Of a stretch of 64,000 nucleotides of DNA, positions 9,628-19,400 are shown in pieces. Source of the stretch: Prosthecobacter fusiformis (lineage in GTDB: Bacteria > Verrucomicrobiota > Verrucomicrobiia > Verrucomicrobiales > Verrucomicrobiaceae); contig NZ_SOCA01000009.1 of NCBI RefSeq assembly GCF_004364345.1, positions 1-64,000 of the forward strand. The letters are read 5' to 3'. The notes under the pieces are model-generated. The model worked only from the letters and a program-made list of their open reading frames with translations, ran no database searches and had not been told where the DNA came from. The first letter of the stretch is position 1. The number at the start of each line of letters is the position of its first letter. The translations under genes were made by a program, and so were the position numbers.

Positions 9628-9797
9628 GGCGTTCAGAGAACCGGGGGGGAAAAAACGTGTTCACCATCCTGTCTGTTTCCCGGATTGATGCAGGGACAGC
9701 CGGAATGGATGCGGGGTAAAATGTTTCCTGAACATGCCCCACCGACCATTTGCCCTTGTTTGACCGGGGACGCTTGGGTTAAAGGAACTGCGACCCC

Positions 9798-10841
9798 ATG
9801 AATCCGACCGCCAACGTCCACATCGCCTCCAATATCCCGCTGCCTGCGCCTCGTGCGCTGGTGGCAGAACTTCCACCCTCGGAGACGCAGGCGGCGTTTG
9901 TGAACCAGGCACGCCAGGAAATTCGCAACATTTTGTTCGGCGATGACAAGCGCTTTCTGGTTATTGCCGGACCCTGTTCCATCCATGATCCCGAGGCGGG
10001 GCTGGAGTATGCGGCGAAGCTGGCGGCGCTTTCCCGCGAGCTGAACGACCGCCTCTGCATTGTCATGCGGGTGTACTTTGAAAAGCCGCGCACCACCGTC
10101 GGCTGGAAGGGGCTGATCATGGACCCTGATCTGGACGGCACCTGCAACATCCCGGACGGTCTGCGCCTGGCGCGGCGCATCCTGCGGGATGTGCTGGAAC
10201 TGGGTCTGGCAACGGCCACGGAGCTGCTGGACCCGATCACCCCACAATACATCGCGGACCTGATCTGCTGGAGTGCTGTTGGAGCACGCACGACGGAATC
10301 CCAGACGCACCGGCAGATGGCCTCCGGGCTGTCCATGCCACTGGGGTTTAAGAACGGCACGTTTGGCCACATCTCGCCGGCGGTGAATGCGATCAAGGCA
10401 GCCATTCAACCGCAGACTTTCCTGGGGGTCAGCGAAGATGGAGTGGCCTCCGCCGTGACCACCAGTGGCAATCCAGACTGCCACATCATCCTGCGCGGCG
10501 GTGAAGACGGCCCGAACTATGGTGCTGACGACGTGGCGGAAACGCGTGCTGCCCTTGAAGCGGCGAAGCTGAAGGCTTCCATCATGATTGACGCCAGCCA
10601 TGGCAACTGTGCGAAGGACCACCAGCGCATGCCGCAGGTCTTCCGTGAGATCGTCCGCCAGCGCGCAGCCGGGGAGGAATCCATTATCGGTGCCATGCTG
10701 GAAAGCAACTTGGTGGGCGGCAGCCAGAAGTTCCCGCGCCCGCTGAATGAACTGACCCGTGGCCAGTCCATCACGGATGCGTGCATGGACTGGGCCACTA
10801 CCGAGCAGGTGCTGCGCGAAGCGCATGCCCTGCTGGGATAA
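9798..10841 (+). CDS. aroF: 3-deoxy-7-phosphoheptulonate synthase (DAHP synthase, class I)
   Basis: Catalyses condensation of phosphoenolpyruvate and erythrose-4-phosphate, the first step of the shikimate pathway. The 347-aa length is close to E. coli AroF/G/H. Visible blocks are IAGPCSIHDPEAGLEYAAKL (about 56-75), MRVYFEKPRTTVGWKG (PEP/metal site region), DPDLDGTCNIPDGLRLAR, GARTTESQTHRQMASGLSMPLGFKNGT, and IDASHGNCAKDHQRMP near the C-terminus (His/Cys metal ligands). I cannot assign the feedback specificity (Phe, Tyr or Trp); the symbol is a family-level choice. It is convergent with alaS across two strong hairpins. Confidence 0.95.
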   Translation: MNPTANVHIASNIPLPAPRALVAELPPSETQAAFVNQARQEIRNILFGDDKRFLVIAGPCSIHDPEAGLEYAAKLAALSRELNDRLCIVMRVYFEKPRTTVGWKGLIMDPDLDGTCNIPDGLRLARRILRDVLELGLATATELLDPITPQYIADLICWSAVGARTTESQTHRQMASGLSMPLGFKNGTFGHISPAVNAIKAAIQPQTFLGVSEDGVASAVTTSGNPDCHIILRGGEDGPNYGADDVAETRAALEAAKLKASIMIDASHGNCAKDHQRMPQVFREIVRQRAAGEESIIGAMLESNLVGGSQKFPRPLNELTRGQSITDACMDWATTEQVLREAHALLG

Positions 10842-10873
10842 GGAGCCATCAGAAGTAAACATCTCTCAATCTA

Positions 10874-10935
10874 GGGTGAGCCGCAGCAGCGGCTCACCCC
10901 TCACCCCGGGCCCTCGCCCCGCAAGCGGGCGAGGG
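10874..10935. terminator. tandem strong hairpins between convergent aroF and alaS (REP-like)
   Basis: Two palindromes lie back to back. The first has an 11-bp perfect stem GGGTGAGCCGC with loop AGCA (10874-10899). The second has a 9-bp stem CCCTCGCCC with loop CGCAAGC (10911-10935). They fill the gap between two converging genes and probably terminate transcription from both sides. The second, with its CCCTCACCCC lead-in, resembles widely dispersed bacterial REP-type palindromes. There is no T-run, so a role other than intrinsic termination is possible. Confidence 0.6.
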
Positions 10936-10946
10936 GGAGGTCGTTG

Positions 10947-13900
10947 TCAGCCGACCAGCTTCCGGGCCTCGGCGAGGGCAGCGTCCACCTTGGACACGTC
11001 CTTACCGCCGCCACGGGCGAAGTCGGGTTTGCCGCCACCTTTGCCACCAACGATGGGGGCAATGGTTTGAATAATCTTGCCGGCCTGAACCTTGGCCTGA
11101 TGCTCTTTGGAAACGGTGGCCATGAGGGTGACGTTACCGCCGCCGGTGGAGGCCAGGACGATGACGCCATTAAACACGCCTTTGAGGGCATCGTTCACGG
11201 CCATCGCGTAGTCGCCATCCACATCGCCCAGGTTGGCGATGAGGGTGTTGTTTTCGGCGGTGGCGAGGAGTTCCTTGGCCTTGCCCGAGGCTTCACGCTG
11301 CTGGGCGGCCTTGAGGGCTTTCTCGAGTTCCTTCTGCTGGGATAGCAGGCCTTCGATTTTCTTCTCGAGGTCGGCCGTGCCCTGGGCGCTGACCTTGCCA
11401 GCGAGCAGCTTCAGGAGGTCGGCATCAGCACGGGCGGCGTTGTAGGCTTCGAGTCCGGCGATGGCTTCGATACGACGGACGCCAGCGGCGACGGCACCTT
11501 CACCGATGAGGCGGAAGAGGCCGATCTGGCCGGTGTGACGGGTGTGGGTACCGCCGCAGAGTTCCATGCTGTAACCGTCAAAGGCGAGCGGCTTGCCGCC
11601 GATCTGCACCACGCGGACATTCTCCGGATACTTCTCACCAAAGAGCTGCATGATGCCAGTATTGGACTTCACTTCCGCATAGGGGACTTCGTTCCAGGAA
11701 ACGGGGTCATTGGCGACGATGCGCTCATTCACCAGACGCTCGATATCGGCAAGCTGACCCGCCGTGAGAGCCGCATTGTTGAAGTCGAAGGTCAGTTTCT
11801 CGGCCGTGACGTTGGAGCCTTTCTGAGTGGCTTCCTGGTTCACGACTTCATGCAGGGCCCAATGCAGGATGTGGGTGACGGTGTGATGACGCTCGATGGC
11901 GTGACGGCGGGCGGCATCCACTTCAATGCTAACGGTAGAACCGACAGCGGGTGTCTCTTCCCCTTCGATGAAATGCAGCCAGGTATTTCCCACCTTGGTG
12001 GTGCTGCTGATAGGATACGTATTCGCACCCAGGATGATCTGCCCGCTGTCACCGATCTGGCCACCCATTTCGGCATAACAAACACTGCTATCAAGGATGA
12101 TGGCCGTCTTGTCCTTCATGGACACGACTTCGAGAACCTTCGCTTCTGTTGAGAGAGCGTCGTAACCGATGAACTTGGTGGGTTCTTTGGTTTCGATTTC
12201 GCTGACGGAGACGATCTGCTTGTTCTTTTGACCGGCTTCACGAGCGCGTTTTTTCTGCTCGTCCATGAGCTTGTCAAAGCCTGCGGTGTCAACGTTCAAG
12301 CCGCGTTCGCGGGCGAGGAGCTCGGTGAGGTCGAGAGGGAAACCGAAGGTGTCGTAGAGTTCGAATGCCACCGCCCCTGGAATAATCATCGGTAAGCTTG
12401 GCACATTGTGCAAAGCAGAAGTAAATTCACTCAAATGGACGGCTAGTTCTACCTCCAACTCGCCTCCCAATTCTTTTTCGCTATCGTAAGCAATTGCTTC
12501 TCTATATATGTCCTCAGCTGATGCCCAAGATGTTTCCAGCCTACTTGAGGTAACCGTAAATGCTGATTTAGCGCCAGACGCAAAAACAATAGGCTGGGCT
12601 GCCTTGATCAGCTGAGTTAAAAGATCGAGAAACGTTCGCACATCCCCCCATGATCCCTTGGTGGTTTGGAAAATAACTCTTCCATTTTTACCTGCTGCGT
12701 CATTTAGATCTCGGCAAGCGTCGAGTTGCTTATTGAAATCAATGATATGATTGAGACGGTCATCAAAAATTGCTAACCCCTTATCCAGCGTCCGATTGAA
12801 CGCTTCTTCTTCCACCTTCAGCACAGCCTTGATCTGCTCTTTGCGGGCGCGCAGTTCGGGGAAGACATCACCCATGTGCTGGGCGAGGACGTCCACGAGT
12901 TTGTAGAAGAAGGGTTCTTTGAATTCCAGGGTGCGGCCATACTTCACGGCGCGGCGGAGGATGCGGCGGAGGGTGTAGTTGCGGTCGCTGTTGCCGGGCT
13001 GGATGCCATCGGCAATGGAGAAGCTCAATGTACGCAGGTGGTCGGCGATGACGCGGAAGGCGACGTCGATTTTCTCCTGTTCGGTCACGGGGATGACGTG
13101 GCCCTGCTCATTCGGCAGGGGCAGGGTGCTTTGGTAATGCTTGCCGCTGAGCTTGGTCAGTTCATCAAAGATGGGTTTGAAGACATCGGTGTCGTAGTTG
13201 CTGATCTTGGCGGTTTCGAAGTCGGTGAAGTTCTTGGTGCCCTGGATGATGGAGGTGAGGCGCTCAAAGCCCATGCCGGTATCCACGTGCTGCGCAGGCA
13301 GGGGTGTGAAGGTGCCGTCCGGGTTGGCATTGTACTGGATGAAGACGTTGTTCCAGATTTCGATGCAGCTTGCGTCGCTGCCATTGACTAACTTCGCGCC
13401 TTCGCGCTGGCGTTCTTCGCTGAGCTCAATGGGGCCGGGGGTGAGGTCAATGTGGATCTCTGTGCAGGGGCCGCAGGGGCCGGTATCGGCCATCATCCAG
13501 AAGTTGTCCTTCTTGTTGCCGTTGACGATGTGGATGTCGGGGTCGAGGCCCACGGCACGGAATTTTTCGGCCCACAGGTTCCAGCTTTCTTCATCGCGGT
13601 CGGCGGGGTCGCCCTTCGATTTGTCCGGCTGATAAATGGTGGCGAAGACGCGGCTCGGGGGGAATTTGAAACGCTCGACAATGAGTTCCCAGGACCAGGA
13701 GATGGCTTCCTTTTTGAAGTAGTCACCAAAGGACCAGTTCCCCAGCATCTCAAAGAAGGTGTGGTGATAGGTGTCCAGGCCGACGTCCTCAAGGTCGTTG
13801 TGCTTGCCGCCGGCGCGGATGCATTTCTGGGTATCGGCCGCGCGGGTGGGGAGGCCTTTGCTCAGCACGCCAGGCCAAGTGTCCACATCGGCCGAGCGCT

Positions 13901-14069
13901 CGCCCAGGAAGATGGGGACGAACTGGTTCATGCCAGCATTGGTGAAGATGCGTGCGCCATCGCGGCTGGTGTAGCCGACGTTGTCACTGGGGACGATGGT
14001 GTGGTCCTTGGACTTGAAGAAGTCCAAAAATGTCTGGCGAATCTGGGCGGCGGTGGGGACGGCGGACAT
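10947..14069 (-). CDS. alaS: alanyl-tRNA synthetase with an in-frame insertion
   Basis: Charges tRNA-Ala and edits mischarged Ser/Gly. At 1040 aa it is about 160 residues longer than the usual ~875. The order is the class II aminoacylation core (RQTFLDFFKSKDHTIVPS at the start, FTNAGMNQFVPIFLGE, DTGPCGPCTEIHID), a helical tRNA-recognition region (VEEEAFNRTLDKGLAIFDDRL), then an atypical segment of about residues 437-562. The normal FELYDTFGFPLDLT block resumes after it, followed by the editing domain with HxxxH (HTVTH, about 727) and CGGTHTRHTGQIG (about 838), a coiled coil and the C-Ala domain (GGKGGGKPDFARGGGKD). Inserted DNA at about 12381-12760 is visibly more AT-rich than the flanks. All catalytic and editing motifs are intact, so the enzyme is presumably functional. 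Confidence 0.96.
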   Translation of the reverse strand: MSAVPTAAQIRQTFLDFFKSKDHTIVPSDNVGYTSRDGARIFTNAGMNQFVPIFLGERSADVDTWPGVLSKGLPTRAADTQKCIRAGGKHNDLEDVGLDTYHHTFFEMLGNWSFGDYFKKEAISWSWELIVERFKFPPSRVFATIYQPDKSKGDPADRDEESWNLWAEKFRAVGLDPDIHIVNGNKKDNFWMMADTGPCGPCTEIHIDLTPGPIELSEERQREGAKLVNGSDASCIEIWNNVFIQYNANPDGTFTPLPAQHVDTGMGFERLTSIIQGTKNFTDFETAKISNYDTDVFKPIFDELTKLSGKHYQSTLPLPNEQGHVIPVTEQEKIDVAFRVIADHLRTLSFSIADGIQPGNSDRNYTLRRILRRAVKYGRTLEFKEPFFYKLVDVLAQHMGDVFPELRARKEQIKAVLKVEEEAFNRTLDKGLAIFDDRLNHIIDFNKQLDACRDLNDAAGKNGRVIFQTTKGSWGDVRTFLDLLTQLIKAAQPIVFASGAKSAFTVTSSRLETSWASAEDIYREAIAYDSEKELGGELEVELAVHLSEFTSALHNVPSLPMIIPGAVAFELYDTFGFPLDLTELLARERGLNVDTAGFDKLMDEQKKRAREAGQKNKQIVSVSEIETKEPTKFIGYDALSTEAKVLEVVSMKDKTAIILDSSVCYAEMGGQIGDSGQIILGANTYPISSTTKVGNTWLHFIEGEETPAVGSTVSIEVDAARRHAIERHHTVTHILHWALHEVVNQEATQKGSNVTAEKLTFDFNNAALTAGQLADIERLVNERIVANDPVSWNEVPYAEVKSNTGIMQLFGEKYPENVRVVQIGGKPLAFDGYSMELCGGTHTRHTGQIGLFRLIGEGAVAAGVRRIEAIAGLEAYNAARADADLLKLLAGKVSAQGTADLEKKIEGLLSQQKELEKALKAAQQREASGKAKELLATAENNTLIANLGDVDGDYAMAVNDALKGVFNGVIVLASTGGGNVTLMATVSKEHQAKVQAGKIIQTIAPIVGGKGGGKPDFARGGGKDVSKVDAALAEARKLVG

Positions 14070-14636
14070 GAGCAGAAAGGGGCGCGCACTATGGGCGGAG
14101 GAGGCGGGTGGTAAAGTGATCAGTTTTTAGCGACCCGCAGGAAGGAAGACGAAACGGAGCTAAGGGGGATGCCTGCTGAGTGGGGAATGCGGGGATGGGG
14201 ACGCAGATGAATTTTTCCCCATTTGGGGATTTTTTGCGCTAAACTGTTGATGATCAACAATTGGCGATGGGGATTTTTATCCCCATGAATCCCCACAGGT
14301 TCCCCAATCATCCCCATTTCCCCATGTTTTCCCCAAGCCTGGGGATGCACAGGGGTGAATGCAAAACGGGGAGAGCCAATGAAGGGTGAGGTCACGCCGG
14401 TAACGTCCGGGCGGTGGAATCCGGGGTCAAGGGAGTGTGGGGGGCACTTGGGCCAAGTGGCTCGGATTGGCCGCAAAGGGGTGGAGAGGCAGAGGAGGCA
14501 GAAAAAGGCTAGAACGATAAGCACTCAGCTCCCACTGCTCCTCTGGGGCAGTGTTTTGGACTTCCGTGTCTTATACCATCTGGATCAAGTAGCTGATCGA
14601 ATCTTATATGAGGTCTTTGCGAGCTAAAGCTCTGGA
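14070..14636. other. intergenic region with TCCCCA-rich dispersed element
   Basis: No gene is supported in these 567 bases between alaS and the esterase. From about 14180 to 14360 there is a cluster of TCCCCA/TGGGGA words, including the perfect small palindrome TCCCCA-TT-TGGGGA (14216-14229) and a further palindromic patch GTTGATGATCAAC (14246-14258). The stretch 14193-14280 aligns clearly with 62465-62552. Short open frames here have no coding character. Confidence 0.6.
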
Positions 14637-15497
14637 CTACTTTGGCTGGCGCAGGTGGCGGTCGAGGAAGCTGAGGGCGGGGGTCAGGATATCGCCATAG
14701 GAGAGGAAGGCGGCGATGTGGCCGCGACCGTTTTGCCAGACGAGTTCATGGGGAATGCCGACTTTTTTCAAAGCGGCGGCGTAGTCTGAGGCGTGATCCG
14801 GCGGCACGAGGGTATCCCGGGTGCCGTGGTAGATGAAGACGGGTGGGTCATCCGAGGTCAGGTGGGTGACGGGGGAGGCGGCGGCGTAGAGGGCGGATTT
14901 TTCCTGGAGACTGCCGCCGAGGTAGGTGGTGACGATGGGGCTGCGGTCAAATTTACGGAGATCCGAAGGGGCCCCGCCCGCGACGACGGCCTGAAAGCGG
15001 AGGTCCGCAGGTGCATCCAGGGCAGCGAGGAGCGCGGCGAGATGACCGCCAGCGGAGTAACCGAAGACGCCGAGGTGATCCGGCTGAAGGTGCAACTGGT
15101 CCGCATGGGTGCGGAGCCAGCGGGTGGCCTGCTGGAGATCGTGTATCTGCGCGGGATGGATGTGCTGGGGAGCGAGGCGGTAGGTGGCGTTCATGACGAC
15201 GTAACCGCGACGGGCGAGGTGCCCGGCAATGCCATCCATGTCACTGCGGCGGTCTTTATTGGCCCAACTGCCGCCATGGATCAGAAGAATGCCGGGCCAG
15301 GGACCGGGGCCGTCCGGGACATACACATCCGCAGGCAGGGCCTGGGGCCAGCCGGGGGGAGTGTAGATGACGTCCTCCCGAAGGGTAAACCCGGCGACAC
15401 GGACGGGCTGCACCGGGGTGCCAATGCGAGGGCCCACGCGGGTGGTGCAGGAGAGGCTGGACAGGAGGCAGACGAAAAGGAGGAGATGGGCTTTCAT
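14637..15497 (-). CDS. alpha/beta hydrolase lipoprotein, esterase/lipase (COG0657-like)
   Basis: A 286-aa exported esterase. The ATG at 15497 gives a proper lipoprotein signal (MKAHLLLFVCLLSSLSC, lipobox LSSLSC); the longer frame to 15587 adds a Pro-rich stretch without signal character. The hydrolase core shows the oxyanion block LIHGGSW, the nucleophile elbow GYSAGG, the acid-containing HGTRDTLVPPDHA and the catalytic His in NGRGHIAAF. This is the BD-FAE/acetyl-esterase type commonly found with polysaccharide degradation; the substrate may be an acetylated or feruloylated sugar. It is transcribed toward the alaS 5' end, with the sigma factor gene upstream on the same strand. Confidence 0.85.
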   Translation of the reverse strand: MKAHLLLFVCLLSSLSCTTRVGPRIGTPVQPVRVAGFTLREDVIYTPPGWPQALPADVYVPDGPGPWPGILLIHGGSWANKDRRSDMDGIAGHLARRGYVVMNATYRLAPQHIHPAQIHDLQQATRWLRTHADQLHLQPDHLGVFGYSAGGHLAALLAALDAPADLRFQAVVAGGAPSDLRKFDRSPIVTTYLGGSLQEKSALYAAASPVTHLTSDDPPVFIYHGTRDTLVPPDHASDYAAALKKVGIPHELVWQNGRGHIAAFLSYGDILTPALSFLDRHLRQPK

Positions 15498-15644
15498 GCG
15501 GTGCGGCTGGCAGGGGAGGCACGGTGGCCTAAGCCCGCTATTGATTCGCACAGGGGGAGGATGCGGATTCACGCAATCCAGTGCCAATAGATTTTGAGCG
15601 GCGCTTTGGCCGGTGCTGCCGACACTGTGAGACGACAGGTGATG

Positions 15645-16382
15645 TCAGCCGACGAGGTGGAGCAGGTAACGCACTTCCTCCTGCCAGTTGTCCCCCTCGA
15701 CGGTCTGCTGGACGAGGCGCTGGAATTCATGAGCCGCTTCTTTCCGCAAGCGGTGAAGACTGACTTTTAAATCTGCCAGACTGACGAGGCCTGCTTTTTT
15801 GACGAGTTCAGCCGAGGAGAGTGTCTGGTCCTTCATCTCGCTAAGGATGAGGGGGGACAGGGTCTCATACACGCTGAGGCGCTGGCGGTAAATGTAGGCA
15901 CTGCGCAGGGTATCCAGCACCTGCTGCCAGAGCTGGCGGGCGAAGCCACGATCAAAGGCGCGCTCTGGGTTATCCAGATCTTCTGCGGCATGCTGGAGGT
16001 ATTCGCTTTCCGCGAGGTCAAAATCCAGCGTGACGTGCTCCACCCCACCGCCACGGACTTGCGTCTGCTGATGGGCGATGCTGTTGGAAAGGCGGTGGCG
16101 AAAGATGGTAATGATCCAAGTACGAAGCCTGCCCTGCTCCCCATCGTAAGTGGAGAATCCCTCTGCATGAGTGAGGATGTGCTGGAAAAAATTCTGCACG
16201 GCATCGGCCGAGGCATGCTCGTTCATACCAGTGCGGCGGGAAAAATCATAAAGCGGCAGCCAATAACGGCGCGCGACTAGGCGGATGGCTTCGTTGCGCA
16301 GAGAGGCATCCGTACTGCACAGTCGTCCTACCAGGGTAAGGCTGGTTTCGGGAAAGCCATCGTGGGGGGGGAGGATGGACAT
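15645..16382 (-). CDS. ECF-like RNA polymerase sigma factor
   Basis: A sigma-70-family regulator of about 245 aa (start ATG 16382; the track-length frame begins 4 codons earlier). The region 2 helix is recognisable (NEHASADAVQNFFQHILTHAEGFSTYDGEQGRLRTWIITIFRHRLSN). The C-terminal region-4-like helix-turn-helix reads LVSLADLKVSLHRLRKEAAHEFQRLV. It is longer than typical ECF factors and matches the ECF-like group that sits next to Ser/Thr kinases in Planctomycetes and Verrucomicrobia. The gene is divergent from such a kinase (start 16488), so the kinase probably modulates it or shares its signal. That functional link is inference from the known genomic pairing. Confidence 0.85.
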   Translation of the reverse strand: MSILPPHDGFPETSLTLVGRLCSTDASLRNEAIRLVARRYWLPLYDFSRRTGMNEHASADAVQNFFQHILTHAEGFSTYDGEQGRLRTWIITIFRHRLSNSIAHQQTQVRGGGVEHVTLDFDLAESEYLQHAAEDLDNPERAFDRGFARQLWQQVLDTLRSAYIYRQRLSVYETLSPLILSEMKDQTLSSAELVKKAGLVSLADLKVSLHRLRKEAAHEFQRLVQQTVEGDNWQEEVRYLLHLVG

Positions 16383-16487
16383 TAGGCCGGTCAAAAAGAT
16401 TATTCTCGCATGTGGATACCGGATTGGTGCACCATAGATACAGTTTTTCTGCTAAGTAATGGAGAATCCCTCCGTCCTTTTTACAGA

Positions 16488-19400
16488 ATGCCATCGGAAT
16501 TGCCCCCCCCAGACGATACAGGCGTGCCCTCATTTCAGTCTATCGTAGAGATGGATCTGGGTGGGCCGCTGCGGCCTGCGGTGGAGTGGCAGGGTACGGA
16601 GATGATCCCGAAGGAAGTTTTGATGCTGCTGCTGCCGCAGTATGAGGGGTGGGAATTCCTGGGGGCCGGGGGGATGGGGGTGGTTTATAAAGCGTGGCAC
16701 CGGGAGCTGCACCGGTGGGCGGCGGTCAAATTCCTGGCTCCGCGCCAGTGCCGGGATTCGCGGGCGCTGGCGCGGTTTCAAAACGAGGCGTCCCTGCTGG
16801 CGCAACTGCGGCATCCGAACATCGTGCCGGTACATGACTTTGGCAGCGAGGGGGACGTGGCCTGGCTAGTGATGGACTTTGTGGATGGGGTGCCGCTGGT
16901 ACAATGGACGGAGGAGAAATCCCGAAAGCCGACCGAGATGGCGCAGATGGTGGCAAAAATCGCCCGGGCGGTGGGGGTGGCGCATGCTTCCGGCATCACC
17001 CACCGTGACTTGAAGCCCGGAAACATCTTGGTCATCGGGGAGGAGCCGGTGCTGCTGGACTTTGGGCTGGCACAAAACATGGCCTGGCAGCAGGACATCC
17101 GGCTGACCCAAAAGGGGGAGCTGGCGGGCACCGTGGCCTATCTGGCCCCGGAGCAGGTGCAGCCCAGCCTGGGGGAACCAGCCCCGGCGACGGATGTGCA
17201 TGCCTGTGGGGTGATGCTGTATGAGATGCTGGCGAGGAAGCTGCCGCGCAGCGGGCTGGCCTCCGAGATCATCGCGCGGCTGCATGAAGACGACCAGCCG
17301 CCCCGGCTGCGGGCTGCGGTGCCCAGCGTCCGCAAGGAGCTGGATGCCATCTGCTGGCGGGCCATGCAAAAGAGCCCGGAGGACCGGTATGCGAACGGGA
17401 TCTCCCTGGCGGAGGATTTGGAGAGATTCTGTGATGGACGCCCTGTGCGGGCGAAGAATCCTGACCTCCTGGATCTGGCCTACCTTTATGTGCGGCGCAA
17501 TCCATGGGCGATGGTGGCAGGCGGGGTGGCGGTGATGGCGCTGGTGATGTTTGCGTGGTCGGCAAGCCGCCTGCACTGGAGCCAGGAGAAGGCAGCGCTG
17601 CTATCCCAGATCAACCGGCATTTGTCTGAATCCGACTGGACGCCGGAGCGTCTCATGGCCGCGGAGGAGCTGCTGAAAAAGATGCGTGGGCTGGATGGTG
17701 TGCTGGAAAAATACCTGGAGGAAGATGTGCAGAAACGCACCCACAGCACGGTGGTGAGCCAACTGGAAGCGCCCCGGCTTTCCGAAGAACAATCCGCCCA
17801 GGTGGGGAAACTTTTGCAGTCCCTGGTGGCCAAGAAGCATCCTGAAAGTGCTGCCTTGCTGAAGCGGTGGCACGCGCGGGAGGCAGCGTGGCAGACCGTG
17901 GCCAGCCTGAGCAGCCCCATCAGCCAGGAGGCGGGGGAAGTCATCTTCCGACCCGGAACCTGGGAGGCCAGGAAGGGGGGACTGTGCGCTGTACCAACGG
18001 TAGCAGAGCAGACGTGGAACTCCCTGATCAGCGTGGTGGAACTGAATGGATCTGTGGAATTGGAGGTCGAATTTGGCGCGGTGTGGCAGGAGGCGAAGGC
18101 ACTGGGAGTCGTGCTGAAGATTCCGCTTTTAAAAGACATTCGTTTTCAGGTGTTTCAGTGGGACCGCTTCGCGCAGCACCAGCCGGACTATGAAAATCCT
18201 GAAAAGGCTCCAGTGATAGCCATCCTGGCAGACAAGACGGCGCTGGTGTATGCCAAACTGCCACGCGATGTGCGCAAGAGCGGGCAGCTAGTGCTGCGCT
18301 GCCGATATGAAAACGGGGACCTGACCCTGTCCGCCAACGGCATGGAGCCGCTGCATTACACACGCATCTTTGAGCTGGCGAGGCCCCTGGCGGATACCTA
18401 CTTCAGCGTGCTGCTGCCGGTGGAGTCCAGCCTGGTGCGCCTGGAGCTGAGGCAGCGGGAGGCGAGCTCCCCGGCGTCCCCACTGACGAAAGCGGATGAC
18501 CTGGTGAGCATCGGTAAAGCCCAGGAGGCCATGGCCATCTATGAGAAGTATCTGAACCGGGCGGATGTGAAAACTGAGTGCCTGTACAAATATGCAGCCT
18601 GCCTGGAGGCCCTGCAAAAGACGGGGGAGGCAACCCAAAGATGGGAACAGGTGGCCCGGAGCGATGATGAGCCGTGGTGCAGCCTGGCGATGTTCCAGCT
18701 CTGGCGAAGCCACCTGGCGCAGGGGGAGATGGAAAGAGCGGATGCGTGGTTTGACCTGCTGATGGCAAGCAACCCGCCGGAAATCGTCCGCACGGGCATC
18801 CCGACCGGTGACCGGCTGATGCTGAACCAACACTACCTGCCGGTGACCCGGAGCATGAACTGCCTGAAGGTGCAGCCGGATGACCTGAGCGAGCTGGACC
18901 GGGCCGTGCGGGTGCAGCAATTCCTGGGGGCAGATGACCGGCAACTGGCGGCACGCACGGCGATGGCCTTTCACTTTGCAGGCCAGAATGAGCGTGCCCG
19001 CCAGCTGTACCGGCAGGCGGTCACAAGGGTGCGGCCCTCCCCCTCCCTGCCTGGAGATGAGGCACACATGACGCTGCTGTGCCTGGACCAATGGGCGGCG
19101 CTGGGCGGGGCGGATGGCGATGCAGTACTGCAGGCGACGGTGACCTCCTGGCAGCATGCGCTGAAAGGTAGCGCACTGCCTGCGCGGGCGATCCCCTGCC
19201 TGGAGGATCTGCGTCATGAATTACGCCAGGAGCCTGGTTTCAAGAGGGTCCACCGGGAAGCGATTCAGGACCTAACGGAAGATCCGAAAGTGATGCTGCG
19301 GCATCGGGTGGAGGCATGGTTGATCGCTGGCCTGGGGGAAAAATCTGAGGCGGCAAAGCGGCAAGCCTGGAAAAAAGCTGTCGAAGTACTGGCAGGGAGG

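Noticed and set aside
9742..9797. Possible riboswitch or attenuator before DAHP synthase
   Set aside because: The leader is very short, with no leader peptide rich in aromatic codons and no stable competing hairpins.
14180..14360. TTATCCCCA words as DnaA boxes of a replication origin
   Set aside because: Each differs from the DnaA box, the same cluster occurs 48 kb away, and no dnaA, dnaN or gidA gene is nearby.
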